Assembly (NCBI GenBank): GCA_041940385.1 | Contig: JBGTSD010000040.1 | Coordinates: forward strand, 1 to 24,089 | Origin: JACVCK01 sp041940385 | Lineage (GTDB): Bacteria; Planctomycetota; Phycisphaerae; Phycisphaerales; UBA1924 | DNA length: 24,089 nt | Direction of reading: 5' to 3' | Part shown: one piece after another, positions 1 through 7,784 of the stretch | Position numbering within the stretch: position 1 is the first letter of the stretch | Layout: each line of letters starts with the position of its first letter | Position numbers and translations under genes: made by a program | The notes under the pieces: generated by a model | The model's input: only the letters and a program-made list of their open reading frames with translations | What the model was told of the DNA's origin: nothing | Database searches by the model: none

Positions 1-703
1 CCCGCGCGCCTCGCGCACCGCGCCGTTCGTCAGCAAGGCCAAGGGCGTCTCGTGGCCGTCGATCGCGGCCAAGGCCATGCTCGGGCGCACGCTCGAATCG
101 CAGGGCGTCTCCGAGCTGCCCGACGTCGGCTACTTCTCCGTGAAGGCGCCGGTGTTCCCCTTCGCGAAGTTCCCCGGCGTGGACGTCGCGCTCGGCCCGG
201 AGATGCGCTCGACCGGCGAGGTCATGGGCATGGACCGCTCGCTCCCCGTCGCCTTCGCCAAGGCGATGTCCGGCGCCGGCATCGAGCTGCCCACCGAGGG
301 CGCCGTCTTCATCAGCGTCCGCGACGCCGACAAGCAGCGCATCGTCGAGGTCGCGCGCTCCCTGCGCTCCATGGGCTTCGGCGTCTATACGTCGCGCGGC
401 ACCGGCGAACACCTCGCCCGCCACTCCGTGCGCACGACCATCCTCCAGAAGATCGCCGAGGGCGCGCGCCCCAATGTGCTCGACCTCATCGCCGACGGAC
501 GGATCAACCTGGTCATCAACACGCCCACCCGCACCGGCTGGATGACCGACGAAGGACGCATCCGCGCCACCGCCGTGCGCATGAACGTGCCCATGATCAC
601 GACCGCCACCGGCGCCCTCGCCGCGGTGCGCGCGATCGAAGCGCTCCGCGCCGGTGAATGGGGCGTCGCCGCGCTCCAGGACTACGCCGGCGCGCTCGTC
701 TGA
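1..703 (+). CDS. carB: Carbamoyl-phosphate synthase large subunit, C-terminal part (5' end outside window)
   Basis: The reading frame enters the window at base 2 and gives 233 residues before a TGA at 701-703. It makes carbamoyl phosphate from bicarbonate, ATP and glutamine-derived ammonia, together with CarA, for pyrimidine and arginine synthesis in the cytoplasm. The first residues (PRASRTAPFVSKAKGVSW) match the conserved end of the second ATP-grasp half. The last ~140 residues, starting near GAVFISVRDADKQR, form the MGS-like allosteric domain, with the phosphate-binding GFGVYTSRGT stretch and the VINTPT motif. Only the C-terminal fifth of a roughly 1,070-residue protein is visible, so the synthetase active sites cannot be checked. 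It converges with the debranching enzyme gene; one base separates the two stop codons. Confidence 0.96.
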   Translation, partial: PRASRTAPFVSKAKGVSWPSIAAKAMLGRTLESQGVSELPDVGYFSVKAPVFPFAKFPGVDVALGPEMRSTGEVMGMDRSLPVAFAKAMSGAGIELPTEGAVFISVRDADKQRIVEVARSLRSMGFGVYTSRGTGEHLARHSVRTTILQKIAEGARPNVLDLIADGRINLVINTPTRTGWMTDEGRIRATAVRMNVPMITTATGALAAVRAIEALRAGEWGVAALQDYAGALV

Positions 704-704
704 T

Positions 705-2783
705 CTACGCCTTCAGCAGCGTCAGCGCCCGCAGCAGCTCCGCGACCGACCACGCCTGCGCCGGGCAGCCGTCCGCTCGCTGCGGCGAACCCTCCGCATC
801 GAAGATCTCCGCCACCTGCCCCAGGCACAGACTCGTCCCGTCAACGACGGCGCCGATGAGCGGCGCAATCGCCTCGCGCGCCTCGCGCTTCGACGACGCC
901 GAAAATTCGCCCGCGCGCAGCGTCGCTTCGACAAACGCGCCCAGCAGCCACGGCCACGCCGTGCCGTTGTGGTACGCCCGATCCCGCTCGAACATCGAGC
1001 CCTCGTAGCGCGCCTGATACCCGTTCGACCCCGGCGCGAGCGTCCGCATGCCGCCCGGCGTCAGAAGAGTCTCCTTCGCCTTCGCCACGATCGCCCGACG
1101 ATGCTCGATCGGGATCCCCGTGCGCTCGAGCGCCGCCGCAAAGAGCTGGTTCGGGCGCACCTCGCCGATCGGATTCCATCCGCCCCGACCATCCGGCGCC
1201 AGCCGGTCGCAGTAGCAACCAAGCTGCGGCCGCCAGAAGAGCAGACGCAGCGACTCGCTCGCGAGGTCCGCGCGATGACGCAGCGTCTCCGCCTCGCGCG
1301 TCCGGCCCTTGGTCAACAGCTCCGCGATCGCCCGCAGCCCGCTCACCCACAGCGCGTTGATCTCCACGCACTTGCCGTTGCGCGGCGTGAACACCACGCC
1401 GTCCCGGCGCGCATCCATCCACGTCAACTGCGTGGACGCATCGCCCGCCATCACCAGCCCGTCGGAAGGATCGACGCGAATGTCGAAGTCCGTCCCGTGC
1501 GCATACCGCTCGATGATGTCCAGCGCCGCCTCCAGCAACGCATCGCCCACCTTCGTGTGCCGACCCAACTCCCCCACCGCGTGCAGGAACCACATCGACG
1601 CGTCCACCGTGTTGTAGTGCGGCGCCGATTCCCCGTCGGTAAAGCAGTTCGGCAGCATGCCGCGCCGGCGCAGACCCGCGAACGCCTCGAGCAGCGCCCG
1701 CGCCTCATCGAACCGCCCCGTCGTCAGCAGGATCCCCGGCAGCGAGATCATCGCATCGCGACCCCAGTCCGCGAACCACGGATAGCCCGCGATGATCGTC
1801 GAGAGCTCCTTCCCATCGACCGTCCGCGGCACGACGAAGTCGTCCGCCGCCTGCGCCAGGAGCGCAATCGCCCCATCCCCCTCCCCCGCGTGCTTCGCCA
1901 GACGCCGCAGATGCGCCGGCCGCTCGTCCGACGCGCCGAACAGCGCCGCGCCGTCGTCGATGGTCGCCCCAACGCGCGCCACGACGCCGATGATCGTCAG
2001 TCGGGCTTCGCCGCGCTCGTCCGCAGGCACAACCAGTCTTCCGGGGGTGAACAGGTCCTCGTCGCAGTCGTACTGCCGCTCGCGCTCGCGGTCGTAGCGG
2101 AAGTTCGTCCACCAGTCCGGCTCGCGCACGAACTCGCCCGCATCGCGCAGCAGGTGCAGCGTGAACCCGTCGCGCGTCACCGCGAGATGCGCCGGCGCGC
2201 CCTTCGACGCCTTCGCGCGCAGCACGCGCGTGTCGAACTCCGCCGGTCGGCGCAGCAGCGCGTGGAAGTCGCGCAGCGCCACCAGCGGCCGGACATCGAG
2301 CGCCGCGCCGGGAGAAAGCCCCGACGCGCGATACTCGATCCGCACGCCGCCCCGACGCCACAGCGGACGAACCGACTTCGTCACCCTCGCGCCGCCGAAC
2401 GACCACCGCCAGCGCACCTCCGCGGCGTCCTCGGCCATGGGATCCGACCGCTCGAAGGACTCGAGCCGCGCCCGCCCGTCGGGATGCACCACGTCGTCGC
2501 CGAACCGGAACGTCGAAAGCTCCGTGCGCCCGCCGTCCGCCGCGATGATCGTGTCGACCGTGTTCGAGAGCGCCAGGACCCGACCCGTCGGCGCCGTCAT
2601 CGCGCTGACCAGCAGCGCGTGATACCGGCGCGTGTTCGCGCCCGCGGCCGTGCCCATGCAGTACCCGCCCAGCCCGTCGGGCAGGAGCCACTCACGCTCG
2701 AGACCGGCCCTCGGGTCGGACGCGGCAAGCGTGTGGGAGGTCGAAGCGGACGTGGCGCGGCGGCGGGGCTGGGTCACGATCAC
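705..2783 (-). CDS. Glycogen debranching enzyme, bacterial/archaeal type (amylo-alpha-1,6-glucosidase)
   Basis: Removes alpha-1,6 branches from glycogen or limit dextrins in the cytoplasm. The N-terminal third carries the GDE N-terminal beta-rich domain (EREWLLPDGLGGYCMGTAAG, then NTRRYHALLVSA). The rest is an (alpha/alpha)6 catalytic barrel with FADWGRDA (Asp343), HYNTVDASMWF (Asp394) and YHNGTAWPW (from Tyr604), all hallmarks of the GH133-like family. I chose the GTG at 2783, giving 692 aa, because AGGGA lies seven bases upstream. The frame stays open to a TTG at 2870, but those extra 29 residues look non-conserved and lack a well-placed ribosome binding site. It stands alone, convergent with carB. 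Length is normal for the family. The fold and activity are confident; the exact start is less so. Confidence 0.92.
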   Translation of the reverse strand: MIVTQPRRRATSASTSHTLAASDPRAGLEREWLLPDGLGGYCMGTAAGANTRRYHALLVSAMTAPTGRVLALSNTVDTIIAADGGRTELSTFRFGDDVVHPDGRARLESFERSDPMAEDAAEVRWRWSFGGARVTKSVRPLWRRGGVRIEYRASGLSPGAALDVRPLVALRDFHALLRRPAEFDTRVLRAKASKGAPAHLAVTRDGFTLHLLRDAGEFVREPDWWTNFRYDRERERQYDCDEDLFTPGRLVVPADERGEARLTIIGVVARVGATIDDGAALFGASDERPAHLRRLAKHAGEGDGAIALLAQAADDFVVPRTVDGKELSTIIAGYPWFADWGRDAMISLPGILLTTGRFDEARALLEAFAGLRRRGMLPNCFTDGESAPHYNTVDASMWFLHAVGELGRHTKVGDALLEAALDIIERYAHGTDFDIRVDPSDGLVMAGDASTQLTWMDARRDGVVFTPRNGKCVEINALWVSGLRAIAELLTKGRTREAETLRHRADLASESLRLLFWRPQLGCYCDRLAPDGRGGWNPIGEVRPNQLFAAALERTGIPIEHRRAIVAKAKETLLTPGGMRTLAPGSNGYQARYEGSMFERDRAYHNGTAWPWLLGAFVEATLRAGEFSASSKREAREAIAPLIGAVVDGTSLCLGQVAEIFDAEGSPQRADGCPAQAWSVAELLRALTLLKA

Positions 2784-3019
2784 CGGAGTATCCCTGGGTT
2801 TGGAGAAGAATGTCCTCGGGTCGGGCGCGATGCCCCACGGGAGCGGGGATTCGATGCCGCGGCCTCCCAAGGGGATACGGGCCTCTACCCAAACATAAGC
2901 CGATCAGAATATGTGTTGCGTTCCTCAGAATCGGGGGTACGTTCGACGTTATCGGGCCGGGGTCGCCGACGGACGGCGACCTTCTTTGTGGGTGGAGCCC
3001 GTAATCGTGGGTCTCGATC

Positions 3020-3038
3020 GGCCGGGTCTCTCTCGGCC
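3020..3038 (+). other. Small leader hairpin upstream of the dockerin-like protein gene
   Basis: GGCCG (3020-3024) can pair with CGGCC (3034-3038) around a nine-base pyrimidine-rich loop. It sits 27 bases before the start codon at 3066, in the 2784-3065 intergenic stretch. That stretch otherwise shows only the ribosome binding site and no convincing sigma-70 promoter. Its role is unknown, and chance pairing in GC-rich DNA is possible. Confidence 0.25.
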
Positions 3039-3065
3039 CGTCCGGTCACACGGAAGGAGAATCAG

Positions 3066-3938
3066 ATGCATCGCCTCATGGCCGCCGTGAGCGCCGTGGC
3101 CTGCGCCTTGTCGCTGACCGCGTCGTCCGTCTTTGCCTGCGGGACTCCGCCGGAGCCGCCACCGCCTCCGCCGGATCCGCCAATCGTCTGCTGCGTGATC
3201 GTGGACTGGTTCGTCCGGCCCGACATGCCGGACTGCGAGTACCTGCTCGTGCGCTACTTCCGGCAGGACGGCCTGCCGCTCTACCAGAGCAACCCCATGC
3301 CGCTCTTCCCCAACCAGCAGTGCCTCTGCTCGCTGCCGGCGTTCCCATCGAACGTCCCGCCGAACGTGCAGGTCGTCGGGTTCAGCTTCGGCAATCCCGA
3401 CATCCTGCCATGGCAGGGCCTCCCCGAGAACGCGCCGGGATACGGCCCCTTCGAGCCGATCCATGACCCCAACATCGTGTCCCAGATCCGCCAGTTCAAC
3501 GGCGCCTACAACGCCGCGGCCGGCGACACGATCCCCGGCACCGCGCCGCCACAGGTCTTCGGCTTCGGCGGTCCGGGCCAGATCCCGCCGGGTGTCGTCT
3601 TCGATGTGTTTCAACTAATCAAGATCCCGGTCGGGTTCGATCCGCGCAACCTGTGCCCGTTCCCGGGCGCCATGGCGCCGATCGGACTGTTCCTGGGTCA
3701 GGACGGCCAGGTCTTTGCCGAGCCGCTGTTCCCGGGTCAGCCCCCGATCCCGTTCCCGCAGTTCCAGCAGAACCCCGGCGCGAGCGCCTTCTACAAGTTC
3801 AAGTGGTACCCGCTGATCGTTCCGCCGCCGTGTCCGCCGCTGGGCCCCTCATGCCCGGGCGACATCAACGGCGATGGTCTGCGCGACTTCACCGACCTCA
3901 ACATCCTGCTGGGTGTCTACAACGTGCCCTGCCCGTGA
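3066..3938 (+). CDS. Secreted protein with C-terminal single dockerin-like EF-hand
   Basis: Hypothetical exported protein of 290 aa. The N-terminus is a signal peptide: basic MHR, a hydrophobic stretch to about residue 22, and a likely cut at VFA|C after residue 24. A proline-rich linker (PPEPPPPPPDPP) and a Cys-containing body of unknown fold follow, the body rich in Pro, Gly and Phe. Residues 266-277 form a canonical 12-residue calcium loop, DINGDGLRDFTD, framed by Cys. This resembles one half of a type I dockerin repeat and the single C-terminal dockerin-like tags of many Phycisphaerales exported proteins. The start is fixed by AAGGAGA six bases upstream of the ATG; the open frame further upstream is antisense to the debranching enzyme. 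A Cys directly after the predicted cut raises a lipoprotein alternative, but VFAC is a poor lipobox. A strong terminator follows. Confidence 0.85.
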   Translation: MHRLMAAVSAVACALSLTASSVFACGTPPEPPPPPPDPPIVCCVIVDWFVRPDMPDCEYLLVRYFRQDGLPLYQSNPMPLFPNQQCLCSLPAFPSNVPPNVQVVGFSFGNPDILPWQGLPENAPGYGPFEPIHDPNIVSQIRQFNGAYNAAAGDTIPGTAPPQVFGFGGPGQIPPGVVFDVFQLIKIPVGFDPRNLCPFPGAMAPIGLFLGQDGQVFAEPLFPGQPPIPFPQFQQNPGASAFYKFKWYPLIVPPPCPPLGPSCPGDINGDGLRDFTDLNILLGVYNVPCP

Positions 3939-3970
3939 CCTGAGGCACGGCCGCAGATGTCTTCTCACGC

Positions 3971-4003
3971 GACCGGCCGGAGCAATCCGGCCGGTCGTTC
4001 TTT
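3971..4003 (+). terminator. Intrinsic terminator after the dockerin-like protein gene
   Basis: A perfect 10-bp stem, GACCGGCCGG (3971-3980) with CCGGCCGGTC (3987-3996), encloses the loop AGCAAT and is followed by GTTCTTT. It lies 32 bases after the stop at 3938 and separates the secreted-protein gene from the flagellar cluster. Confidence 0.85.
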
Positions 4004-4026
4004 GCGCACCGGGACCGCCCGATAAC

Positions 4027-4041
4027 CGGCGCCGCATTTGC
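4027..4041 (+). promoter_or_regulatory. Candidate sigma-54-like promoter for the flagellar cluster
   Basis: CGGCGCC-GCAT-TTGC gives the GG-N10-GC spacing (GG at 4028-4029, GC at 4040-4041) and the TTGC of a -12 element, 107 bases before the small gene at 4148. It overlaps a CCCGATAA string (4018-4025) that resembles a sigma-28 -10 element but lacks a matching TAAA. Match quality is moderate, and GC-rich DNA produces such motifs by chance. Confidence 0.3.
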
Positions 4042-4084
4042 GGAAGGAATCGGCTGGTGTTCGGGTGATCGAAGTGGAGGGCGC

Positions 4085-4103
4085 CCATCGGGCGGTCCGA
4101 TGG
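4085..4103 (+). other. Leader hairpin upstream of the 59-aa gene
   Basis: CCATCGG (4085-4091) and CCGATGG (4097-4103) form a perfect 7-bp stem with a five-base loop, GCGGT. It lies between the candidate promoter and the ribosome binding site of the gene at 4148. It has no T-tract, so it is not a typical terminator. It may be a 5' UTR structure. Confidence 0.35.
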
Positions 4104-4147
4104 AATCTTCGACGGGATGGGGCCGGACGACGGCAAGGAGGCCGCGT

Positions 4148-4327
4148 ATGGGCGACAACGAACTGGCCAACGAACGCGCGCTGCGCTCCCTGGAGGAGTC
4201 GCGCCGTCTCTATGCCCGCATGCTGGCGTCCTGGGCGTCGGACATGCTCACGCTTCGTCGCCGGGGACTCGAGTCGCCGGGCCGCCGCATCTACGGCGCC
4301 GGCGTGAAGGTGCGTCGGGCCGCGTAA
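4148..4327 (+). CDS. Small charged protein of unknown function, first gene of the flagellar cluster (59 aa)
   Basis: I do not recognise this protein. The ATG at 4148 is preceded by AAGGAGG with a 6-base gap, the strongest ribosome binding site in the area. The product starts MGDNELANERALRSLEESR, followed by a helical, Arg- and Leu-rich middle (RLYARMLASWASDMLTLRRRG) and a basic tail. It has no signal peptide or membrane segment. It lies 87 bases upstream of fliD on the same strand, so a role linked to flagellar assembly is possible by context only. The frame continues upstream to an ATG at 4100, but the ribosome binding site clearly supports 4148. Confidence 0.7.
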   Translation: MGDNELANERALRSLEESRRLYARMLASWASDMLTLRRRGLESPGRRIYGAGVKVRRAA

Positions 4328-4414
4328 GCGACCGGCGCGACAAGCGGGACAGAGCAGGACCGGGACTTTGGTGAACGCGCCGTCCCACAGGCGGCGCGAG
4401 GTCGGGAGCGACCC

Positions 4415-7252
4415 ATGGGCGGCATCAGCGCAAACGTCGGCATTTTCAGCGGCATCGACACTCGATCCCTCATCGATCAGCTCCTTGCGATCGAGTCGCG
4501 CCCCAAGATCCTGGCGCAGACCCGCGTCGTCGGCCTGCAGGCGCAGCAGGCGGCGCTGCTCGACGTCAACGCCTCCATCCTCGCCCTCAAGACCGCCTCG
4601 AGCACCTTCCGCTCGAGCAGCACCTTCCGTTCCTCCAAGGCCACCTCGTCCAACCCCGACGTCCTCACCGCCACCGCGTCCACCAACGCCTCGCCCGGCT
4701 CGTACAACTTCACCGTCGCCCGGCTCGTCAGCACCGATCAGCGCATCTCGCGCGGCTTCGCCGATCGCGACATCAGCGGACTCGGGCTCGACCAGATCAC
4801 CTTCGAAGTCGGCGGCGGGCGGCTCGACAGCGAAACCACGCTCGCCGCGCTGCGCGGCGGCGAGGGCGTCTCGCGCGGCAAGGTCCGCATCACCGACGGC
4901 TCCGGCGCCTCCGCCGTCATCGACCTCTCCACCGCCGTCACCGTCAACGACGTCATCGAGACCATCAACTCCACCTCCGGCATCGACGTCACCGTCTCCG
5001 TCGACTCCGCCAACGGCGACCGGCTCAAGGTCACCGACAACTCTGGCGGCGGCGGCAACCTCGTCATCGAGAACGTCTTCGGCTCCGACACCGCGTCCGA
5101 CCTGGGCATCGCCACCAGCGGCGTCTCCGGCTCGCTCACCGGCTCGGTGATCAACTACGTCGGCGAGGACCTCGCGCTCTCCGCGCTCAACGACGGCACG
5201 GGCGTCGCCATCCGCAGCACCGCCTCGAGCGACCTGCGGATCACCGCGCGCGACGGCACGACGCACAACATCCGCCTCGGTGAAGTCCTCGACTCCGGCG
5301 GCCAGGTCACGCAGACCACCGCCTCCACCCTGCGCGACGTCATCGAGCGCATCGAGGATCAGACCGGCGGCAAGGTCACCGCCGAGATCCGCGCCGACGG
5401 CCAGGGCCTCAAGCTCATCGACACCACCGGCCTGACCACCAGCGACCTCATCGTCGAAGAAGTGGACGTCGGCCGCACCACCGCGCGCGACCTCGGCATC
5501 CTCGGCGCGAGCTCCACCGCCGAGCTCGAAGGCCGCCGCCTGATCTCCACGATCAACTCGCGCCTCGCGTCCAGTCTCAACGGCGGCGACGGCGTCTCCG
5601 CGGGAACCATCGCGTTCCAGCGCTCCGACTCCTCCGGCTTCAGCGTCTCGATCACCGCCGACATGTCGATCGCCGACGTCATCGGCGCGATCAACACCGC
5701 CGGCGCCGGGACCGTCACCGCTTCGCTCAACCGCGCCGGCAACGGCATCAAGGTCGTGGACACCGCCGGCGGCGGCAATCCGCTCGTGATCAGCTCCCTC
5801 ACCGGCAACGCCGCGGCCGACCTCGGCATCGAGGGCAGCTTCACCGACCACGTCGCCGACTCCGGCAACCTCCAGACCCGCTACATCTCCGGCGCCACGC
5901 GCCTGTCCGACCTCCGCGCCAAGACCGGCGTCGGCACGGGCTCGTTCCGCATCGTGGACTCCACAGGCGCCTCTTCCAGCGTCACGATCGACTCCAAGAT
6001 CAAGACGCTCGACGACCTCATCGCGCTCATCAACAGCCGACCGACCGACATCGTCGCGCGCATCAACGATCAGGGCGACGGCCTCCTGCTGGAAGACACC
6101 AGCAACGGCGGCCTCGCGATCCGCGTCGAGGACGTCTCCGGAACCGTCGCCAAGAACCTCGGGATCCTCGGCAGCTCCAGCGGCAACGGCGCCGCGGACA
6201 ACAAGATCGACGGCTCCTACGAAAAGACCATCGACCTCGACACCTCCGACACGCTCGACGAGGTCGTCGCGAAGATCAACTCCGCGGGCGTCTTCGTCAC
6301 CGCCTCCGCCATCAACGACGGCTCGGGCTCCTCGCCGTTCCGGCTCTCGCTGACGTCCAAACACTCCGGACGCGTCGGCCAGCTCACCATCGACAGCGGC
6401 GACGTGGACCTCGGCATCTCGACGCTCACCAAGGGGCGCGACGCCGTCGTGTTCTACGGCGCCGCGGACCCCGCCAGCGCCGTCCTCCTGACCAGCAGCA
6501 CCAACACGCTCGACGGCGTCATCACCGGCGTCTCGATCGACCTCAACGCGACGAGCACCTCGCCCGTCGAGCTCATCGTGTCGCGCGACACCGCCGCGAT
6601 CGAGAGCCAGGTCAAGCTCTTCGTCGACGCCTTCAACGAAGTGTTCAAGCGCATCGGCAAGTACGACACGTACAACCAGGAGACCAACAAACGCGGCTCC
6701 CTGTTCGGCGACGCCACGGTCGAGGGCGTACGCCAGGGCCTGCGCCGCGTCATCCAGGGCGAACCCGTCGGCGTCACCGGTCAGTACAACCGCCTCTTCC
6801 AGGTCGGCGTCAAGATCGGCGACGGCGCACGCCTCGAGTTCGACGTGGAGAAGTTCCGCACGGCGCTCGAGACCGACCCCGAGGGCGTGGCCGACCTCTT
6901 CGCCGCGTTCGAGCAGGACCCGATCGAGCCGGACGTCGTCCTCGAGGACGAGAACGGCAACCCGATCGCGACCACGCCGTCCACGACGACCACCTACTCG
7001 CGCCTCGGCATCGCGGAGCTGATCAAGCAGCTCACCGATTCGTTCACGAACACCACCGACGGCGTGCTGACGCAGCGCAAGAACACGCTCGACTCGCAGA
7101 TCCGCCAGCAGAACGACCGCATCAGCTCGTTCGACGAGGCCCTGGGCCGCAAGCGCGCCCGCCTCGAAGCCCAGTTCCTCGCCATGGAGCGGGCCATCGC
7201 CTCCCTCCAGGGCCAGCAGGCGGCGCTGGGCTCCATCTCCTCGATCCGCTGA
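4415..7252 (+). CDS. fliD: Flagellar hook-associated protein 2 (filament cap)
   Basis: FliD caps the growing filament outside the cell and guides flagellin polymerisation. The N-terminus (MGGISANVGIFSGIDTRSLI, DQLLAIESRP) is the typical FliD_N segment, running to about residue 105. The C-terminal FliD_C domain spans roughly residues 690-945. It includes VKLFVDAFNEVFKRIGKYD and ends in the usual coiled coil, with RKRARLEAQFLAMERAIASL near the terminus. At 945 aa it is about twice the length of enterobacterial FliD (near 470 aa). The extra length is a middle region of five diverged repeats ending in DLGI or NLGI (residues 229, 359, 469, 581 and 665). GGGAG six bases before the ATG supports the start. 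fliS follows 49 bases later. Confidence 0.95.
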   Translation: MGGISANVGIFSGIDTRSLIDQLLAIESRPKILAQTRVVGLQAQQAALLDVNASILALKTASSTFRSSSTFRSSKATSSNPDVLTATASTNASPGSYNFTVARLVSTDQRISRGFADRDISGLGLDQITFEVGGGRLDSETTLAALRGGEGVSRGKVRITDGSGASAVIDLSTAVTVNDVIETINSTSGIDVTVSVDSANGDRLKVTDNSGGGGNLVIENVFGSDTASDLGIATSGVSGSLTGSVINYVGEDLALSALNDGTGVAIRSTASSDLRITARDGTTHNIRLGEVLDSGGQVTQTTASTLRDVIERIEDQTGGKVTAEIRADGQGLKLIDTTGLTTSDLIVEEVDVGRTTARDLGILGASSTAELEGRRLISTINSRLASSLNGGDGVSAGTIAFQRSDSSGFSVSITADMSIADVIGAINTAGAGTVTASLNRAGNGIKVVDTAGGGNPLVISSLTGNAAADLGIEGSFTDHVADSGNLQTRYISGATRLSDLRAKTGVGTGSFRIVDSTGASSSVTIDSKIKTLDDLIALINSRPTDIVARINDQGDGLLLEDTSNGGLAIRVEDVSGTVAKNLGILGSSSGNGAADNKIDGSYEKTIDLDTSDTLDEVVAKINSAGVFVTASAINDGSGSSPFRLSLTSKHSGRVGQLTIDSGDVDLGISTLTKGRDAVVFYGAADPASAVLLTSSTNTLDGVITGVSIDLNATSTSPVELIVSRDTAAIESQVKLFVDAFNEVFKRIGKYDTYNQETNKRGSLFGDATVEGVRQGLRRVIQGEPVGVTGQYNRLFQVGVKIGDGARLEFDVEKFRTALETDPEGVADLFAAFEQDPIEPDVVLEDENGNPIATTPSTTTTYSRLGIAELIKQLTDSFTNTTDGVLTQRKNTLDSQIRQQNDRISSFDEALGRKRARLEAQFLAMERAIASLQGQQAALGSISSIR
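4928..6418 (+). repeat. Five diverged protein repeats inside fliD
   Basis: Each unit is about 60 residues with linkers of variable length. A unit has a helix such as VIETIN, VIERIE, VIGAIN, LIALIN or VVAKIN, then a strand pair (for example GNGIKVVDTAGGGNPLVISS), and ends in DLGI (NLGI in unit 4). The DLGI/NLGI starts are at residues 229, 359, 469, 581 and 665. The pattern resembles the flagellin hook IN motif found in flagellins and FliD. The units differ in sequence, so this is old duplication rather than a recent DNA repeat. Confidence 0.8.
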
Positions 7253-7301
7253 TCCGCCCGGCTCAAGTCGGACCGATTATGGGCCGATCCTTCACGCACC
7301 C

Positions 7302-7778
7302 ATGAGCACCCAGGACAAGGCCAGCGCGTACCTCCGAAGCAAGGTGTTCTCCGCCAGCCCGGAGGAACTCCGACTCATGCTCCTCGACGGCGCCCTCCGC
7401 TTCGCCCGCCAGGGACGCGACGGGCTCGCGTCGAAAAACTACGAGCTCTCCTTCAGCGGCCTGTCCTCCTGCAAGAACATCCTGCTCGAACTCGTCACGT
7501 CGATGCGCACCGAGGTCGCACCCGAGATCTGCGCCAAGCTCCGCGGCCTCTACATGTTCATGTACACGCGCCTCATCGACGCCAACCTCGAGAAGAGCCC
7601 CGAGATCGTGGACGAAGTCATCCAGCTCCTCGAGTACGAGCGCGAGACCTGGGTCCTCGTGATGAAGCGCCTCGAGGAAGAGCGCGCCGCCGGCGTCACG
7701 CCGGAAAACGGCACGCCGCTGCCCCCGGCCGCCCCCGGCCAGGCGCCGCGCCGCGTCCCGCTCTCGATCGAGGGCTGA
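7302..7778 (+). CDS. fliS: Flagellar export chaperone FliS
   Basis: FliS binds the C-terminus of flagellin in the cytoplasm, prevents early polymerisation and delivers it to the export gate. The 158-aa product has the family pattern: a short N-terminal segment with Tyr (ASAYLRSKVFSASPEELRLM), LLDGALRFARQG, and further helices containing SCKNILLELVTSM and LYMFMYTRLIDANLEKSPEI. A Pro-rich tail of about 25 residues after KRLEEERAAG goes beyond the usual FliS length (about 130 aa). The ATG at 7302 has no clear ribosome binding site. It follows fliD by 49 bases, the usual order for these genes, and converges with the aminotransferase gene 6 bases on. Confidence 0.93.
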   Translation: MSTQDKASAYLRSKVFSASPEELRLMLLDGALRFARQGRDGLASKNYELSFSGLSSCKNILLELVTSMRTEVAPEICAKLRGLYMFMYTRLIDANLEKSPEIVDEVIQLLEYERETWVLVMKRLEEERAAGVTPENGTPLPPAAPGQAPRRVPLSIEG

Positions 7779-7784
7779 ACCGCC

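Noticed and set aside
654..3065. Long plus-strand open frame running into the dockerin-like protein gene
   Set aside because: It is antisense to the debranching enzyme, very Arg-rich and without any family pattern. The signal peptide and ribosome binding site at 3066 mark the true start.
3965..6364. Long minus-strand open frame opposite fliD
   Set aside because: It reads as low-complexity Gly/Ala/Asp/Val sequence, a mirror of fliD codon bias in GC-rich DNA.
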